A DNA stretch of 64,000 nt. It comes from Choristoneura fumiferana. Taxonomy: Eukaryota; Arthropoda; Insecta; Lepidoptera; Tortricidae. How positions within the stretch are numbered: the first letter of the stretch is position 1; the number at the start of each line of letters is the position of its first letter. The stretch spans positions 5,004,869-5,068,868 of the forward strand of contig NC_133483.1 in NCBI RefSeq assembly GCF_025370935.1. The letters run 5' to 3'. Made by a program: the position numbers and the translations under genes. Shown piece after piece: positions 11,460 to 22,618 of the stretch. The notes under the pieces were generated by a model. It ran no database searches and was not told where the DNA came from. It saw only the letters and a program-made list of their open reading frames with translations.

Positions 11460-11687
11460 CTTATTTTTCTGTTTTTTCTGTGCATCTATATTTCAGTTTG
11501 TATTTTCAATTTAGGTTTTACGGGATGACCGTAAAAGTAAAAATTTGGAATTGAAATAAAAAATACAAAAAGATTCCAAAAAACCAATCTGTATTGGTAG
11601 ATGTATTTTTGTTGAGTTTTAATATTCTGATCTATGGTTGACACACCACCTGCTGTAAACTAGTGCTTCCTTCTTTCTGTAAAAAAG

Positions 11688-11823
11688 TTTGCCTGGAGGA
11701 GATCGCTCTTAAGCGATAAGGCCGCCTATTGCTTACCTTATAATTTTCTCTCTGTGTAACTGTTTTCTGTATCGCTTACTATTTCTGGTGTACAATAAAG
11801 AGTCGTTGTATTGTATTGTATTG
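11688..11823 (+). repeat. LINE 3' tail with (TTGTA)n end
   Basis: GTTTGCCTGGAGGAGATCGC and AAGCGATAAGGCCGCCTATT are followed by TTTTCTCTCTGTGTAAC, GTGTACAATAAAGAGTC and three ATTGT units. This is a 3' end of a common lepidopteran non-LTR element. No coding part is attached, so the copy is strongly 5' truncated. Its tail abuts another LINE end at 11,824. Confidence 0.7.
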
Positions 11824-12110
11824 TCATCATCATCATACCAGCCGTAGTATATACGTACACTGTTAGACACAGACCTCCAGTTGCTTCAGTGGGAAGCGGC
11901 CTGCATCCACCGTGAACCCACTGCTTTAACCAGACAATCCGTCCATCTCGTTGGTGGACGTCCTGTCCTAGGCTGCGCTTGCCGACCCGTGATCTCCATT
12001 CGAGAACTTTTCGGCCCCAAGTGCCATCTGCTCACCGTGCTATATGGCCTGCCTATTGCCACTTGAACGAGCTAATTCACTTGGCTGTATCGGTGACCTT
12101 CGATGTTCCA
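11824..12110 (-). pseudogene. 3' end of an RTE-like LINE, decayed
   Basis: On the minus strand one frame reads KWQ-stop-AGHIAR, then TWGRKVLEWRSRVGKRS and later DG, matching the conserved C-terminal W-AGHIAR..W..KVLEWRPR.G-R segment of RTE-type polyproteins. Stops and a frame change show decay. The 3' end is CATCATCATCAT on the plus strand. ORFs reported on the plus strand here are antisense shadows. Confidence 0.6.
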
Positions 12111-13304
12111 CGCAACTCGATGATATACGTACGAGTTATAAAACTAAAAAATGTCTCACTGATATCATTATTTTGCGGTTGACCAATTTTGTCGCCAAGA
12201 AATTGGAACAAAATTCCGCTGTGTAAGATAACGTGAGTTGCGGCGTCAAACCGTCAGCGGCAGATGCGGACCGAGACCGCATTTGTTAGCATCTAAATCG
12301 CACCGAAGGAATAACACAAAGGTTGTCCCTAACAAGTTGAGTTACTCGTACTTTAATAATAGGAGCTTTGTAACGCATAGAATTGTTTGTCCGAAAGTAG
12401 CGTTGGGCAAATGATCGTTTAACTTAATTTTTTTTCATCTAAAACTGAAAAACTTTTAATATTTGCTTGAAGTAGGTTAAGTTTTTGTAGCTCCACGACT
12501 TTCAAAGAAACTTAACTACACTCTACCCTTTTGAATTAGGTTTCAATATTGTGGCATTATTAGCATCTATTTTGTTGGTGGAAATAAAATAATATAATTA
12601 AATACGCATGTAGTATTACGCGCTGTAAAAGCACTTTCCCTTATTATTTTGAATAACGAAATCCAATGATATATTGTGTGCTTTAGCTATAGTCATACAT
12701 AACAAAGGAACCAGGAATCATTAAATCATTTTTTGGCATTCTAGCATCAGTATTTACTTGGTTTTGTTAGCAGTTAAAAGAATTATATTACATTGTTTGT
12801 TTTGAAAAAATGACATTTTACCAAGTTTCTTGCGGCGCATTTTTCCTGGATGGATGGTGCTAAAAGAGCCCTTTACTTACGTTGATGTTGATTTTTGAGT
12901 CGTCTTCAAATTACGGAAAAATAGTGTAAAGCCACGCATACTAAAACAGAACGAACAGTGCCGCAGTGTTACGAGTCAGTTTAGCGTAGGAGCCGCGAAT
13001 GTAAAGAATTGCGCTTAACGTATCCATTTGACGTGGCCCTTGCTTTATGAATGTCGGTGCATTGTTTGTCAAAGTCTACAAGTCAAGAAAACATAGCGAT
13101 TTTTAAACCAAAGGTCCCAATTAGGTACCTTTTTAAGGTTTCTACATGATCCATATTATATTTTAATTCGATAGTAGCTCACTCCTGTAGATAGATATTT
13201 TTTTTATTTTCCGTTTTTTTGTAAAAATAAATTGGACTTTATCTTGGCAAAGTACCTACACGTTTCGTGAGATTAATAGTTTTTGTGCCTTGATCTGTTT
13301 GATA
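12111..13304. other. Single-copy DNA, nothing recognised
   Basis: No repeat or coding signal was recognised. Confidence 0.45.
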
Positions 13305-13880
13305 AAACCGGCCAAGAGCATGTCAGACACGCCCAGGATAGGGTTCCGTAGCTATGACGAAAAAATTAAGTAATATTTTTCTAAGGATTTCGTATTGTGT
13401 ACGGAATCTTCCAAGTGCAATTGCAAGTGCTATTTACTCTTAAACTACTAATAATTTTCAAGCAATCTTAGCAGCTATCATTTTCTTTCTAAATTTGATA
13501 TATTTACTACCATTCTGAATTTTTAATTTTTCCACCCAACAGTTTAGATTTTAGAGGGGGGGCGAACGCTCGATTTTAATTTGCAGTTTAAAGTTGAAAA
13601 TCGTTTTAGCAACCCCCCAATGGTTTTAAAAGACCTATCCAACAGTACCCCACACTAAAAGGTTGGATAAGAAAAAAAACATAACCCCCACATAACGTCT
13701 ATGGGAGGTATTTTTTTTTTTTTTTATTTTACCATTGTCGGCGTGACTGATATGTATGTATATTCATGCAAAATTACAGCTTTCTAGTGCTAACGGTCTC
13801 TGAGCTTAGCCACGGACAGACAGACAGACAGACGGACAGACATGGCGAAAGTATAAGGGTTGACCACGGAACCCTAAAAA
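13305..13880 (+). mobile_element. Dispersed GACA-containing element, nearly complete
   Basis: It begins near CCGGCCAAGAGCATGTCAGA, then GGATAGGGTTCCGTAGC. It ends in a GACAGACAGACAGACGGACA run, GGCGAAAGTATAAGGGT and ACGGAACCCTAAAAA. The AGGGTTCCGT / ACGGAACCCT pair forms subterminal inverted repeats. Full or partial copies lie at 2.6, 27.0, 47.3, 48.3 and 54.4 kb. No protein is encoded. The superfamily is unresolved. Confidence 0.7.
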
Positions 13881-13910
13881 CAGGTAGGGTTGACAGCCGT
13901 CAATTGTCAA

Positions 13911-14068
13911 ATGTCGCCGTACGTACGTACTTGTGTGTACGTGTATATCAATGGCGAAGCGTTCATTATAGAACCCGATTCAACACATACAGGATTTGTG
14001 AAAGATGGAAGCGATCTTTGCTTCGGCTTTACCGTGGAAATATCTGACGCCACGCCACTGGTGTGTAT
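13911..14068 (+). CDS. Candidate exon, unknown protein
   Basis: A frame opening at ATG 13911 reads MSPYVRT.. then INGEAFIIEPDSTHTGFVKD and GSDLCFGFTVEISDATPLVC, and meets a consensus donor GTAAGT at 14,069 (phase 2). The second half has coding-like codon use. The 5' edge is uncertain because the first 40 bases are a GTACGTAC-rich tract and no pyrimidine-rich acceptor is present. No domain is recognised. The phase would fit the segment at 16,762. Confidence 0.25.
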
Positions 14069-15614
14069 GTAAGTACGTATGTGTCGTTATACGGAATGTG
14101 CCGTTATACATTATTTCCATAATATATATATTAATAACTACATGTATTATGATTTAATTTCGAAAACCTTAATACATTTCCATCTCACTTCTATTTTATT
14201 TTTCGTTTGCACCACGTTTGCGCCAAACCTATGAAATATTCAAAAGAACTGCGCCGGCGGCCTCGGCTATCACATTACGCGATTGCTTCCCACCACACAA
14301 CATTTTTCCTTTTTTTAAATTCATCAATATCTCACAATATTGTTTCCGATGTGTGTTGTGTATTTTTGGCGCGATAAGATTCTCTTGCGAGGCAAATTGA
14401 CGTAAGTTTACGTCAAATCACAACTACTGAGTTGTAATATTCTCGTTTTACTAACAATACATTTCCTATACCACGAATAAACTTGGAAAGCTCTACAATA
14501 ATGTACATAAATACAAGACCACTACAATCGAACCCCGCGTCCAATTGAAAAACTTATCGACTATTCTTATCCACATCGCCGCATAAGTTTGTTATTTCGC
14601 AAATCCCTTATAAATCCACGATATGTTCTCGTTTCGCTCACCCCAACTTTGCCCAACCCAAAGTAATCTAAAACAGATAAAGATGAGTGGAACTCCTCAG
14701 ACGTTGTGTGCATGTCAAAGTGCCTATGTCTTTTCATACGGATAAGCAAATTTTGCAGAGCCCATTTTGAGAGTCACCTGAAGTCTTTCGCATACCCTAT
14801 TATCAAAGGGACGAGTTGAATACTAGATTTGTTTTTGCGTCTATTCTTGAGTGCAATAGGATGTTTAGCAGTACTATGAAGTTACACTTTGTGCCTAATT
14901 AGAAACATTACCAGCCTAAAACAATATATTATCCACTTGACAGTCCGTTTGCCTAACTTTTTACCTAACAGCTGCAAAAAATATATCTAATATTGTTTAC
15001 AAGCAAAAAAATTATTTTAGTTCATTAAACATTTTCTGTAAAATTCAACTACATTTGAGTGTTAAGTTAACTAGAATTCACATTATTTCGCGTACTTTCC
15101 GAAAGTCATTCTTCTAAATGAACTAGTTACATAATTTAACTGCAGAACACAATTTCATTAGTGTTAAAGCACGGGTACGGTTTTTTGTTAAAATGAACTC
15201 ATTAACCGACCCATGGAAGCATTGTACATTCTTACTTAGCGAATTATACCTTAGTGAACGGTCTTGAGCAGAAGGACGGAGTGTTTTCGTTTCATTTCTA
15301 AGCAAAATGGGCTGCGCTCTTCAATATAATTACGTGGGATAACTGAATGTATCATTTCATTGCCGCCTCGCCATTCCACTGCTTTAAAAAAGGTTCTCTA
15401 GATTCTATTTTAAGCCTGAAACTGTTGATGTATTTAAATTGGAAGCTTCAGTGCCATTACTTACAGAATTGTTTTGTATAGGTAAATACCCGCAGTTCTA
15501 TCACAGAAATACGAATACAAAAGCTACTTTATTTACGGTATATCATTCCTGATGCAGCTTTTTTTCAATTCAGTCGTTCAAGACAGTCGCAAATTTACTT
15601 TTATTCCAAGATAG
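14069..15614. other. Single-copy DNA, nothing recognised
   Basis: AT-rich. Small frames at 14,218, 14,567 and 15,123 have no splice edges or recognisable composition. Confidence 0.4.
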
Positions 15615-15767
15615 TACCGGGTAGTAGGAATAACGAAAACCGAGGAAATATCGGCAGCAAACGACATAGAATGTGACGCAGATAAACTCCGAGACCGTCG
15701 TAAAGATGGAACCACTCCACTACCATCAGAGATTGCATCTGATTCATCCCTCAACCAACTCGCCAAT
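15615..15767 (+). CDS. Candidate exon or chance ORF, unknown protein
   Basis: A frame open for 51 codons includes TKTEEISAANDIECDADKLR and ends ..SSLNQLAN at a strong donor GTAAGTAAGG (phase 0). Charged, acidic composition looks like an intracellular segment. A good acceptor (CTTTTTTTCAATTCAG) lies at 15,575, but this frame has a stop at 15,612-15,614, so the acceptor would have to be the weaker ATAG just before 15,615. The minus strand is open over the same bases (62 codons, Ser-rich), which lowers confidence. Confidence 0.2.
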
Positions 15768-16761
15768 GTAAGTAAGGACGGAGATTATATCAAAGTTTAG
15801 TTTACAGCAAATGTCCGGAAAAGGGTGAGGTAATTTTGAGTCGAAATATTACACGGTAATAAACAGTTTAATCAGTCAGCGGTTTCGCGAAATATGTCAG
15901 GTATGTCTAACTCTCAACATAATACAAGAATACTTCCTATATTCTTGATGTTATAATAACTAATTCTATAGGAATGGCTTGAATTTTCATAAATATGTAA
16001 AAGCAATCTCTCAATCACTTTGAATTAATTGTTTGAACCTCAATATTAATAAAACGTGATCCATAGACTTCGGTAATATTTTTCCTGCGCATTTTAATCA
16101 TCTTTCGGCCCATTTTCAAGAGATTAATTTATACCAACGTGATTAAACCTCCTATTTCCTAGTTTTGATACAAAACGGCCAGCAAATGTGTAACTTGTTA
16201 TAAATAACGAGTGCAGTACAATACATTTTTAAAATGGCGTAACAAAGGGTCCGTCACGCGAATCGTCGATCAACCGCCAATCGCTGACCGACCGCTACAG
16301 TCAATCGAATTTATTCAGTAATTTCCTTTCCCATAACGCCTACTAGCTGGAATGTAAAGATATTTGTTTTAGTTAGTAAATACTCTTTTAAGGCAGGCGT
16401 GCCTGAACTCTAGTGAATTTACTAAAAAACAACAATATCAGATTCGTGGAAAGTGTATTGTGTAAATAGGGATAGATTTAGATTAGATCGGTATACTTCA
16501 AAGGAACAACTTTGGAACACTATGAAAGATTTTATTTTTTTACTTATACGGGACCCGTATTTTTTACGGTACCGGCCGTGGGGATTTTTATAAACAAAAG
16601 CCCATGAGACGGGTATGGTGGTATTACAATACAGATGATAAAGATCGACTCTACCTAAAAGTATTTACTTCATGATTATGATTACGGTACAAGTATGTAC
16701 AAAGTTCACAATATTCACTTTCCATGACCACGTTTATCACAAATTTTATGCTATTTTCCAG

Positions 16762-16817
16762 TCTGTTAGTTTCCTCTATAGTGTACGAAGACGTTATAGA
16801 ACCAATACTAAAATTAT
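16762..16817 (+). CDS. Candidate 56-nt exon
   Basis: A clean acceptor (TGCTATTTTCCAG) and a donor GTAAGTAAA bracket 56 nt. In one frame it reads LLVSSIVYEDVIEPILKL, taking one base from the previous exon and leaving one base (phase 1) for the next. A second frame is also open. The phase fits both the segment at 13,911-14,068 and that at 34,834-34,940. The small size makes a chance match likely. Confidence 0.2.
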
Positions 16818-17434
16818 GTAAGTAAAAAGTATCTATAATTTTTCGCAGTTACATAGCTTCTACTAGCACGTCTAACTCGGTAACAAGTAACTACGGTCAA
16901 TTTGTATTTTTCTCGCAAGTTTCCACAGTTTATTTTAAGTGAAGTCAGTTTACCACTGAGTATTTTCTGATTTTTATGATGTTTATTTTTCCGTTGCATT
17001 GGACCGATGGTTCGCTTTAATAGAATAAAAATACAGCAGAAGCCTGCACTAACAAGACTATTCTTCGACTTAAGGCCCCGTTTGCATTATTTCTGTAAAA
17101 TCTTTTCAGTAAAATGACCCATCGGACCCTCTGCGCTGATTTTACTGGAATAATATTAACAGGGCACGAACCTTCATACAGCACCCAAAGCCCACTAAAA
17201 TTGCTTTTATCGGAACTTAAAACATTGGTCTTTTTGCACATGCTTAACTACACTTGTTAGTGACCATTTAAGACCAGGCGATCGCTGAACATCATTTTTT
17301 TTTTCAATATTATGTAGCACATACACACGATATGGATTTCAGTTTTTCCAATATCAATGCCTTCTTTGATTTCTGTCATCGACATATCAACTAATAATAT
17401 ACTAAAAAACTAAAAAAAAAATTATAACAAAAAA
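16818..17434. other. Single-copy DNA, nothing recognised
   Basis: No repeat recognised. Frames on the minus strand at 16,814 and 17,017 lack support. Confidence 0.4.
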
Positions 17435-17855
17435 TTTAACCGACCTCAGCACGAGCCAGCAGGAATGGACCTATAGTCATCTACTTCACCTACGCACTTT
17501 ATATTTGGCTTCAATTACTCCTGCTGGCTCATGCTGAAGCACCGACCGACTTCATACTGGTAGAAAAATATTTTCATGGTTTTTTGTAGTCAGTTCAATT
17601 TTTTGTTATAACATTTTTTTTCGCGCTTTTTAGTGTAAATAATCTAAGATACAATAGTTTAATATTAACTGCTCGTCACCATTTACGAAAGATTGCTTTT
17701 TCCGATGCAGAGACGTTCATTATTGAGGAGTCCTGGTGCTTCACCACCCGTTTTACTATATGCATTACGAGGAGTTTAAATTGCTTAGCAACTGTGTCAA
17801 AGTAAAAAAAAAACAACCGAATTGATAACCTCCTCCTTTTTTGGAGTCGGTTAAA
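17435..17855. mobile_element. AACCGAC-ended inverted-repeat element
   Basis: It starts TTTAACCGACCTC and ends GGAGTCGGTTAAA, an inverted pair. Inside is a second inverted pair, CAGCACGAGCCAGCAGGAAT / CTCCTGCTGGCTCATGCTG, and ACCTCCTCCTTTTTTGGAGT next to the right end. A fragment related to its GAGGAGTCCT..TTGCTTAGCAAC part is at 43,275. No coding capacity. Confidence 0.55.
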
Positions 17856-19786
17856 AAATATGGATTGGTGTCTTTTTTAAACATTTATCATGGAATGGGT
17901 TCGATTCCCAGCCTTCGTTATAAATACTTTAGTGGTTTGACAATGTCGTCTATTTTCGGTATAATGTATCAAGATGATTATTATGCTAAAAAGATGTAAA
18001 ATTATAGTTATTTAATTTATAAGTATACCTTTTGCTTCATAATTATGTTTACTTTCTTCAAAAAATTACCTGGAAATTGTGAGAATATGAAATAAAATTA
18101 TAACGACAGAAAAAATATCATTTATAAAATGTTATCTCAAGTAAGACGCACCCGAGAAAGATGGCGTCATGTTTTGTGAATGCCGATTGAGCGATGGGGG
18201 CTTCTAATTGCTTTCTCATGTAACTAATATTGTCCAAATCTTCACTGCAAGGCTAACATAACTAACAAATATAATACTATAAAAATATTATTTTATACAT
18301 TCTACCAACATATAAAAAGTTATACATGAATACGAATTTATTACACATTACTTAGTTTACGAGTATCAGATTACTCACGCCTTAGAACATCGACCAATGT
18401 TATTTATATTATGGTAACAGTTTTTTAGGCTGAGAATAAGTTAGTTTTAGTTTTTATCTATGCTATTAATAATAATAAAAAAAAATATTCAGATAATCAT
18501 CAATAAAATTGATCATGCTTGGGCTTTAAATATGTTTAGGTACTAATAATTATAATAGAACATGTCAAATCTAAAAAAGTACACATCAAATTAAAATTAA
18601 AAGCAGTTAAAATTACAATCGAAATCAGCAATAAAACAAATATCATTTTTTTTTAATTAAAATGAAAAAAAATGACAAAATAAATTAATAATGAAAATAA
18701 TGTATGTATTTGTAATAAATATAATTGTTATTTTTAGTACATACTGTGTGTAAATAAATTGTTACTGTTCAAGGAAAAAATGGAACTGTTTTGAGAGTGT
18801 TCAGTCAAACTAACCCAACCACTTGCTAAAATAAAACACCACGAAAAAAAACTTTTAATTTTTCGTTTTCCTAAGATGCTTTTTTGCAAAAAGTTTTTTA
18901 CAATTGTAACCTCGTTTATCATAATGGGAAGTTGTTGAAATTCTTGTTCCCAGATTTAATTACATTGTTACTTAGTAGGTACCGTTCGTGTTGTGTTATG
19001 CTACCCCTTTAGTTATTTGTATCTTTTACATTCAAATGTGTAGTTTGTCTTCCAACTGATTTAAGCACGCTACATTGGAACGGAACTCTTAGTTTTCGAG
19101 ACCGATATCAGCACTTGACTGTTTCTTATTAACCCTTTCAATCCCATATTTTTTTTTATTCAGTAGGTAACACAGACATTAGACGTATATGGCTCAACAA
19201 TATAAAATAACCTTTGTGATATTTTTCTAAGATTAATTTATTTATCTTTATAAACTAGCACTTTATTTTAATGTAGAGAAATATGAGTATACCTACACCG
19301 ATAAATATTTAGCATAAATTGTGCCAATCACTAGCTGGTGGTCTATTAAGGTGGGATTATGATGCGGGGTTCCGCTATCGAAATCTAATAAGCACTCCCA
19401 AAAAATGATACAAAATGGATAAATTGATACCGAAGTTATATTTTGAAGGATTATTATCCCTTGTCAAATCATCTAAAGAAATGTAGTGACAGGTGGGATG
19501 GACGAACGTTTTTATTTATTGTATAAATAAAGAGCTTCACAGAGTTTTTGTTTGAGCCACGAACTGTACACGCAGACTTTGATAGGATTAAGTAGAACCA
19601 TATTTTTTGCATGTTTATGCCTTTTCCAACTAAACTCTAATCTAAGGACACAGTAGTGGCTCTGGCAAGTTGAATAGATTCTAGATTTAATTTAAATAGC
19701 TTTAAAAAAAGATTGGGTTTTTTGATGTACATACTTAAGTTTTAATTTACTAGATTTATATCCTTTGTGATAAAGTTTCCCTACGT
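17856..19786. other. Very AT-rich single-copy DNA
   Basis: Runs of A and T with small frames only. Nothing recognised. Confidence 0.45.
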
Positions 19787-19864
19787 TTAATCTGTCATCT
19801 CCCAGGATAACAGGATCAAAGGAATTTGGGCACAAATTTGTGCCTCTGGGAGAGGACAGGTTAA
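19787..19864. mobile_element. TTAA-flanked mini inverted repeat
   Basis: TTAA borders both sides. The ends TCTGTCATCTCCCAG and CTGGGAGAGGACAGG are inverted with two mismatches. TTAA duplication and CCTGTC-type termini fit a piggyBac-derived MITE. Total length is 78 bp including both TTAA sites. Confidence 0.5.
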
Positions 19865-20771
19865 TGTCGTATCAAACGAAATCACTTATTATAGCTGTAT
19901 AAATATCCACATGTAGGTAGTAGCCAGAATCATGACAAATTTCACCTTTTAAGGCTTGTTTAACTTAAATGTCAACAAAAGAGCTTGACAGGAACAAAAT
20001 GTACAAAATAACTTCACTTTAAGCCGTAAATATTTAAAGTACCAAAGGCACGGTAAATGTAAACTTTTGATTAATCCATTTGGGGGACTTAATTCACCTT
20101 AATGTCGCTACACATTTATTATAAATACATACATACTCGCTATACTCGAACGCAACTAGCAAATAATTTAAAATGAGGTAAGAAACTACGCAACGCTGCA
20201 AGAATTGGTTCCGTAGCAAATTACTGAGTTTTTATGATTCCCACGGATATCTGCCTTGTGTTTCATCGTTTTCGTTTTTTTTTAATGAATCAGAAGGGAA
20301 GCTGCTTATTTGTACTTATAGTACGTAATAATAAAGTAGACAGGTTTTTAGTTGAAATTAAGTTTTTGGTTTGGTTACCGACAGCGGAGTAACAGTAATT
20401 TTAGGAAGGCTTTGTTTGATTGTATTACAATGTGATCTCTGGCGATACTTTTTTACTAAAAGAATCTACGCCATATCTCTCAATAACAAAGAATAGTTTT
20501 TATCTGGGAAAATTGAAAAGTTCCTTTGGAATGCAAGAAGATCGCGGGACAAGAGCTAGTCAGTATTCAGTCCCAGGAATTTTCCTAATTTAAGGTAATG
20601 TGCGTTGTTTGTCCTTTTAATAAGTGTAGCCCATAAAGTTTGTTAACATTGTATTTTCATGAAAGATATTAAATAAAGATTCATTATTCTTAGTAGTATT
20701 TAATTGGAACAATTCTTACAAAATTTTATAAAAAATTACGCCCTGTTGGAGCATAGCAATTTAAATGTTTT
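19865..20771. other. Single-copy DNA, nothing recognised
   Basis: AT-rich, without repeats or coding signals. Confidence 0.45.
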
Positions 20772-21044
20772 GACGACCAGATGGCCTAGTGGTTAGAGAA
20801 CCTGACTACGAAGCTTGAGGTCCCGGGTTCGATTCCCGTGTCGGGGCAGATATTTGTATGAAAAATACGAATGTTTGTTCTCGGGTCTTGGGTGTTTACT
20901 ATGTATTTAAGTATGTATCTATCTATATAATTATATTTATCCGTTGCTTAGTACCCATAACACAAGCTTTGCTAAGCTTACTTTGGGACTAGGTCAATTG
21001 GTGTGAATTGTCCCGTGATATTTATTTATTTATTTATTTAATGT
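20772..21044 (+). mobile_element. SINE B, full-length copy
   Basis: The tRNA-like head GACGACCAGATGGCCTAGTG carries the A box TGGCCTAGTGG and the B box GGTTCGATTCC. The body TTGTATGAAAAATACGAATG, CTCGGGTCTTGGGTG and ACTTTGGGACTAGGTCAATT ends in GTCCCGTGATATT and a TTTA-rich tail. Related copies are at 33.9 (minus), 53.3, 60.2 and 60.5 kb. Confidence 0.85.
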
Positions 21045-21237
21045 ACATTGAGTGTACATAATAATACGAGTACATTAGGTACATAATTATCATTTTTAGA
21101 AAGAAATTATAGTTATTACAAACTGTAAAAAACCAGTAGCTAATGACAACAATACTTATCTGGGAAAATGATAAGTCTGAAACGTGCACTTTTGTAGTAG
21201 GTTTATCAACTACCTATACTATAACAACCTAATCAAC

Positions 21238-21472
21238 AAAGAGTCGGAAAACCCCCGACTTTGTGACTTAAAACTTCAATATCTCAAAAACGGCTAAACC
21301 GATTTTGATGAAACATCAAAAACCATCTAAAAACCATCGCTAGAAAACCTGATTTCAAAAAAAATACCGCATACAAATCGGTCCCCCGTTTAAGAGCTTA
21401 CGGTGCCACACACACACACATAGCGGTCAAACTTATAACACCTCCCTTTTTCCGTCAGGGGTTAAAAACACA
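21238..21472 (+). mobile_element. Repeat C, copy 1
   Basis: It shares with 25,440-25,678 the strings CAAAAACGGCTAAACCGATT, AACCATCGCTAGAAAACCTG and CATAGCGGTCAAACTTATAA. It ends in CCGTCAGGGGTTAAAA. The 5' edge has a short inverted pair ACAAAGAGTCGG / CCCGACTTTGT. Probably a non-autonomous DNA element. Confidence 0.65.
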
Positions 21473-22117
21473 ATGCTATGAAAATTAATAACTCTTTTTG
21501 CACCATTTTTGTTTCTCACAACCAATTCAATTCAGTTCCTACAGGAAGTAAGACGTTTTACGAAATGTCTTACTTACAAACGTAGAATGTAACAGGTCCA
21601 ATGAAAAGGTTCCGTAGCTTTAAATATGGCCGACAGAACCCTTAAAAAGCGGTGTTTTAGTATAAGTCGTTTAATCGCCGGTTCGCGTGCCGCAGGTACA
21701 ACGTTGTGCTCTTTAACTACTCGATAAGAAAGCCTGCCCGTGGTTAGTATGGTGGAAGTGGTATTTATGTTTTTAATCTACCCTAAGAGGTGCGATGACT
21801 GTACTCTGTGGTGGTCGCGACAATGTTTATTTTTTAAGTTTTAACCTAATACGTTGTCAACAAAAGCATCTTATAATTATGCAATATAATATAATAACAT
21901 ACACTTGACTGACTGACGGACTCATTCAATACCCAAAGCCTTGGCCCAAAAAGTCTAAGTCTTACCTAGAGATTCCATATGGTACGTAAACTGATGTTTC
22001 GAAATTCGAATAAAAAAATACTGACGTTTCTGTACTTGCTTAATTAATTTTCAGTAAGTAATAAATACTTTTTTGGGTGCCCCTTGAAATGTTGACAAAC
22101 TATTTACTGAGTTTTAT
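21473..22117. other. Single-copy DNA, nothing recognised
   Basis: A short GGTTCCGTAG..ACAGAACCCT remnant near 21,610-21,645 resembles the ends of the GACA-containing element. Otherwise nothing. Confidence 0.35.
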
Positions 22118-22183
22118 TTCATCGAATATTCAATACTAATATTTTCTCTGGGAGTAATTTCACTTCATCGACTATTCATTACA

Positions 22184-22404
22184 TACCGTAAACTACTTCA
22201 ACTTTGCCCTCTGGCCACAACATTGCCTGATTTGATTTAGAGTCGATAACTTAGCACTCTTATAGGTTTTCAACTTTTATCTACACGGGAATTATTATTA
22301 CGGGGGGATAAAAGTTTAAAAACCTAAAGGGTGCTGAGTTATCGACTCTAAATCGAATCAGGCAATGTTGGGACCAGAGGGCAAAGTTGAAGCATTTTAC
22401 GGTA
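22184..22404. mobile_element. 221-bp TA-flanked palindromic MITE, copy 1
   Basis: TACCGTAAACTACTTCAACT at the left and AGTTGAAGCATTTTACGGTA at the right are the inverted ends. Inner arms CCTCTGGCC..TTAGAGTCGATAACTTAGCA extend the palindrome to about 90 bp per side. TA at both edges indicates a Tc1/mariner-type insertion. The copy at 56,277-56,497 has exactly the same length. Confidence 0.8.
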
Positions 22405-22618
22405 TTAACCAATTATTATTTAAATATACATTATGTATTAGTTGCCTGTGTTATATAGATTTCGAATAAAGGAAATATATAAAACAATTATTAGATCAAC
22501 AGTACAAGGATTATTATTTGCTTAAAAATACATTTCATCAACTATTCATGACACAGAACAACTAAAATATCGTTTTTTATTTCTTCTTCGTATAATTACG
22601 ACGAAAAATAGGTTACGT

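Larger units (their letters stand above)
10953..11583. repeat. Composite palindrome of two inverted SINE units
   Basis: Arm A (10953-11125) and arm A' (11338-11510) are near-identical inverted copies of about 173 bp, each carrying a tRNA-like unit. A second inverted pair is interleaved: B 11269-11332 and B' 11520-11583, each with a TTGGAATC..AATTCCAA hairpin. Between A and B is an element body (about 11126-11268) also present at 49,630-49,760. The arrangement suggests one SINE inserted in, or duplicated against, another in opposite orientation. Confidence 0.75.

Noticed and set aside
15578..15766. Minus-strand Ser-rich ORF
   Set aside because: It overlaps the plus-strand frame that ends at a consensus donor. 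Its Ser-richness can arise as the antisense of that frame, and no splice edges were found on the minus strand.
20772..20850. tRNA gene at the head of SINE B
   Set aside because: Polymerase III boxes are present, but there is no proper acceptor-stem pairing and the unit is repeated with the same body four more times.
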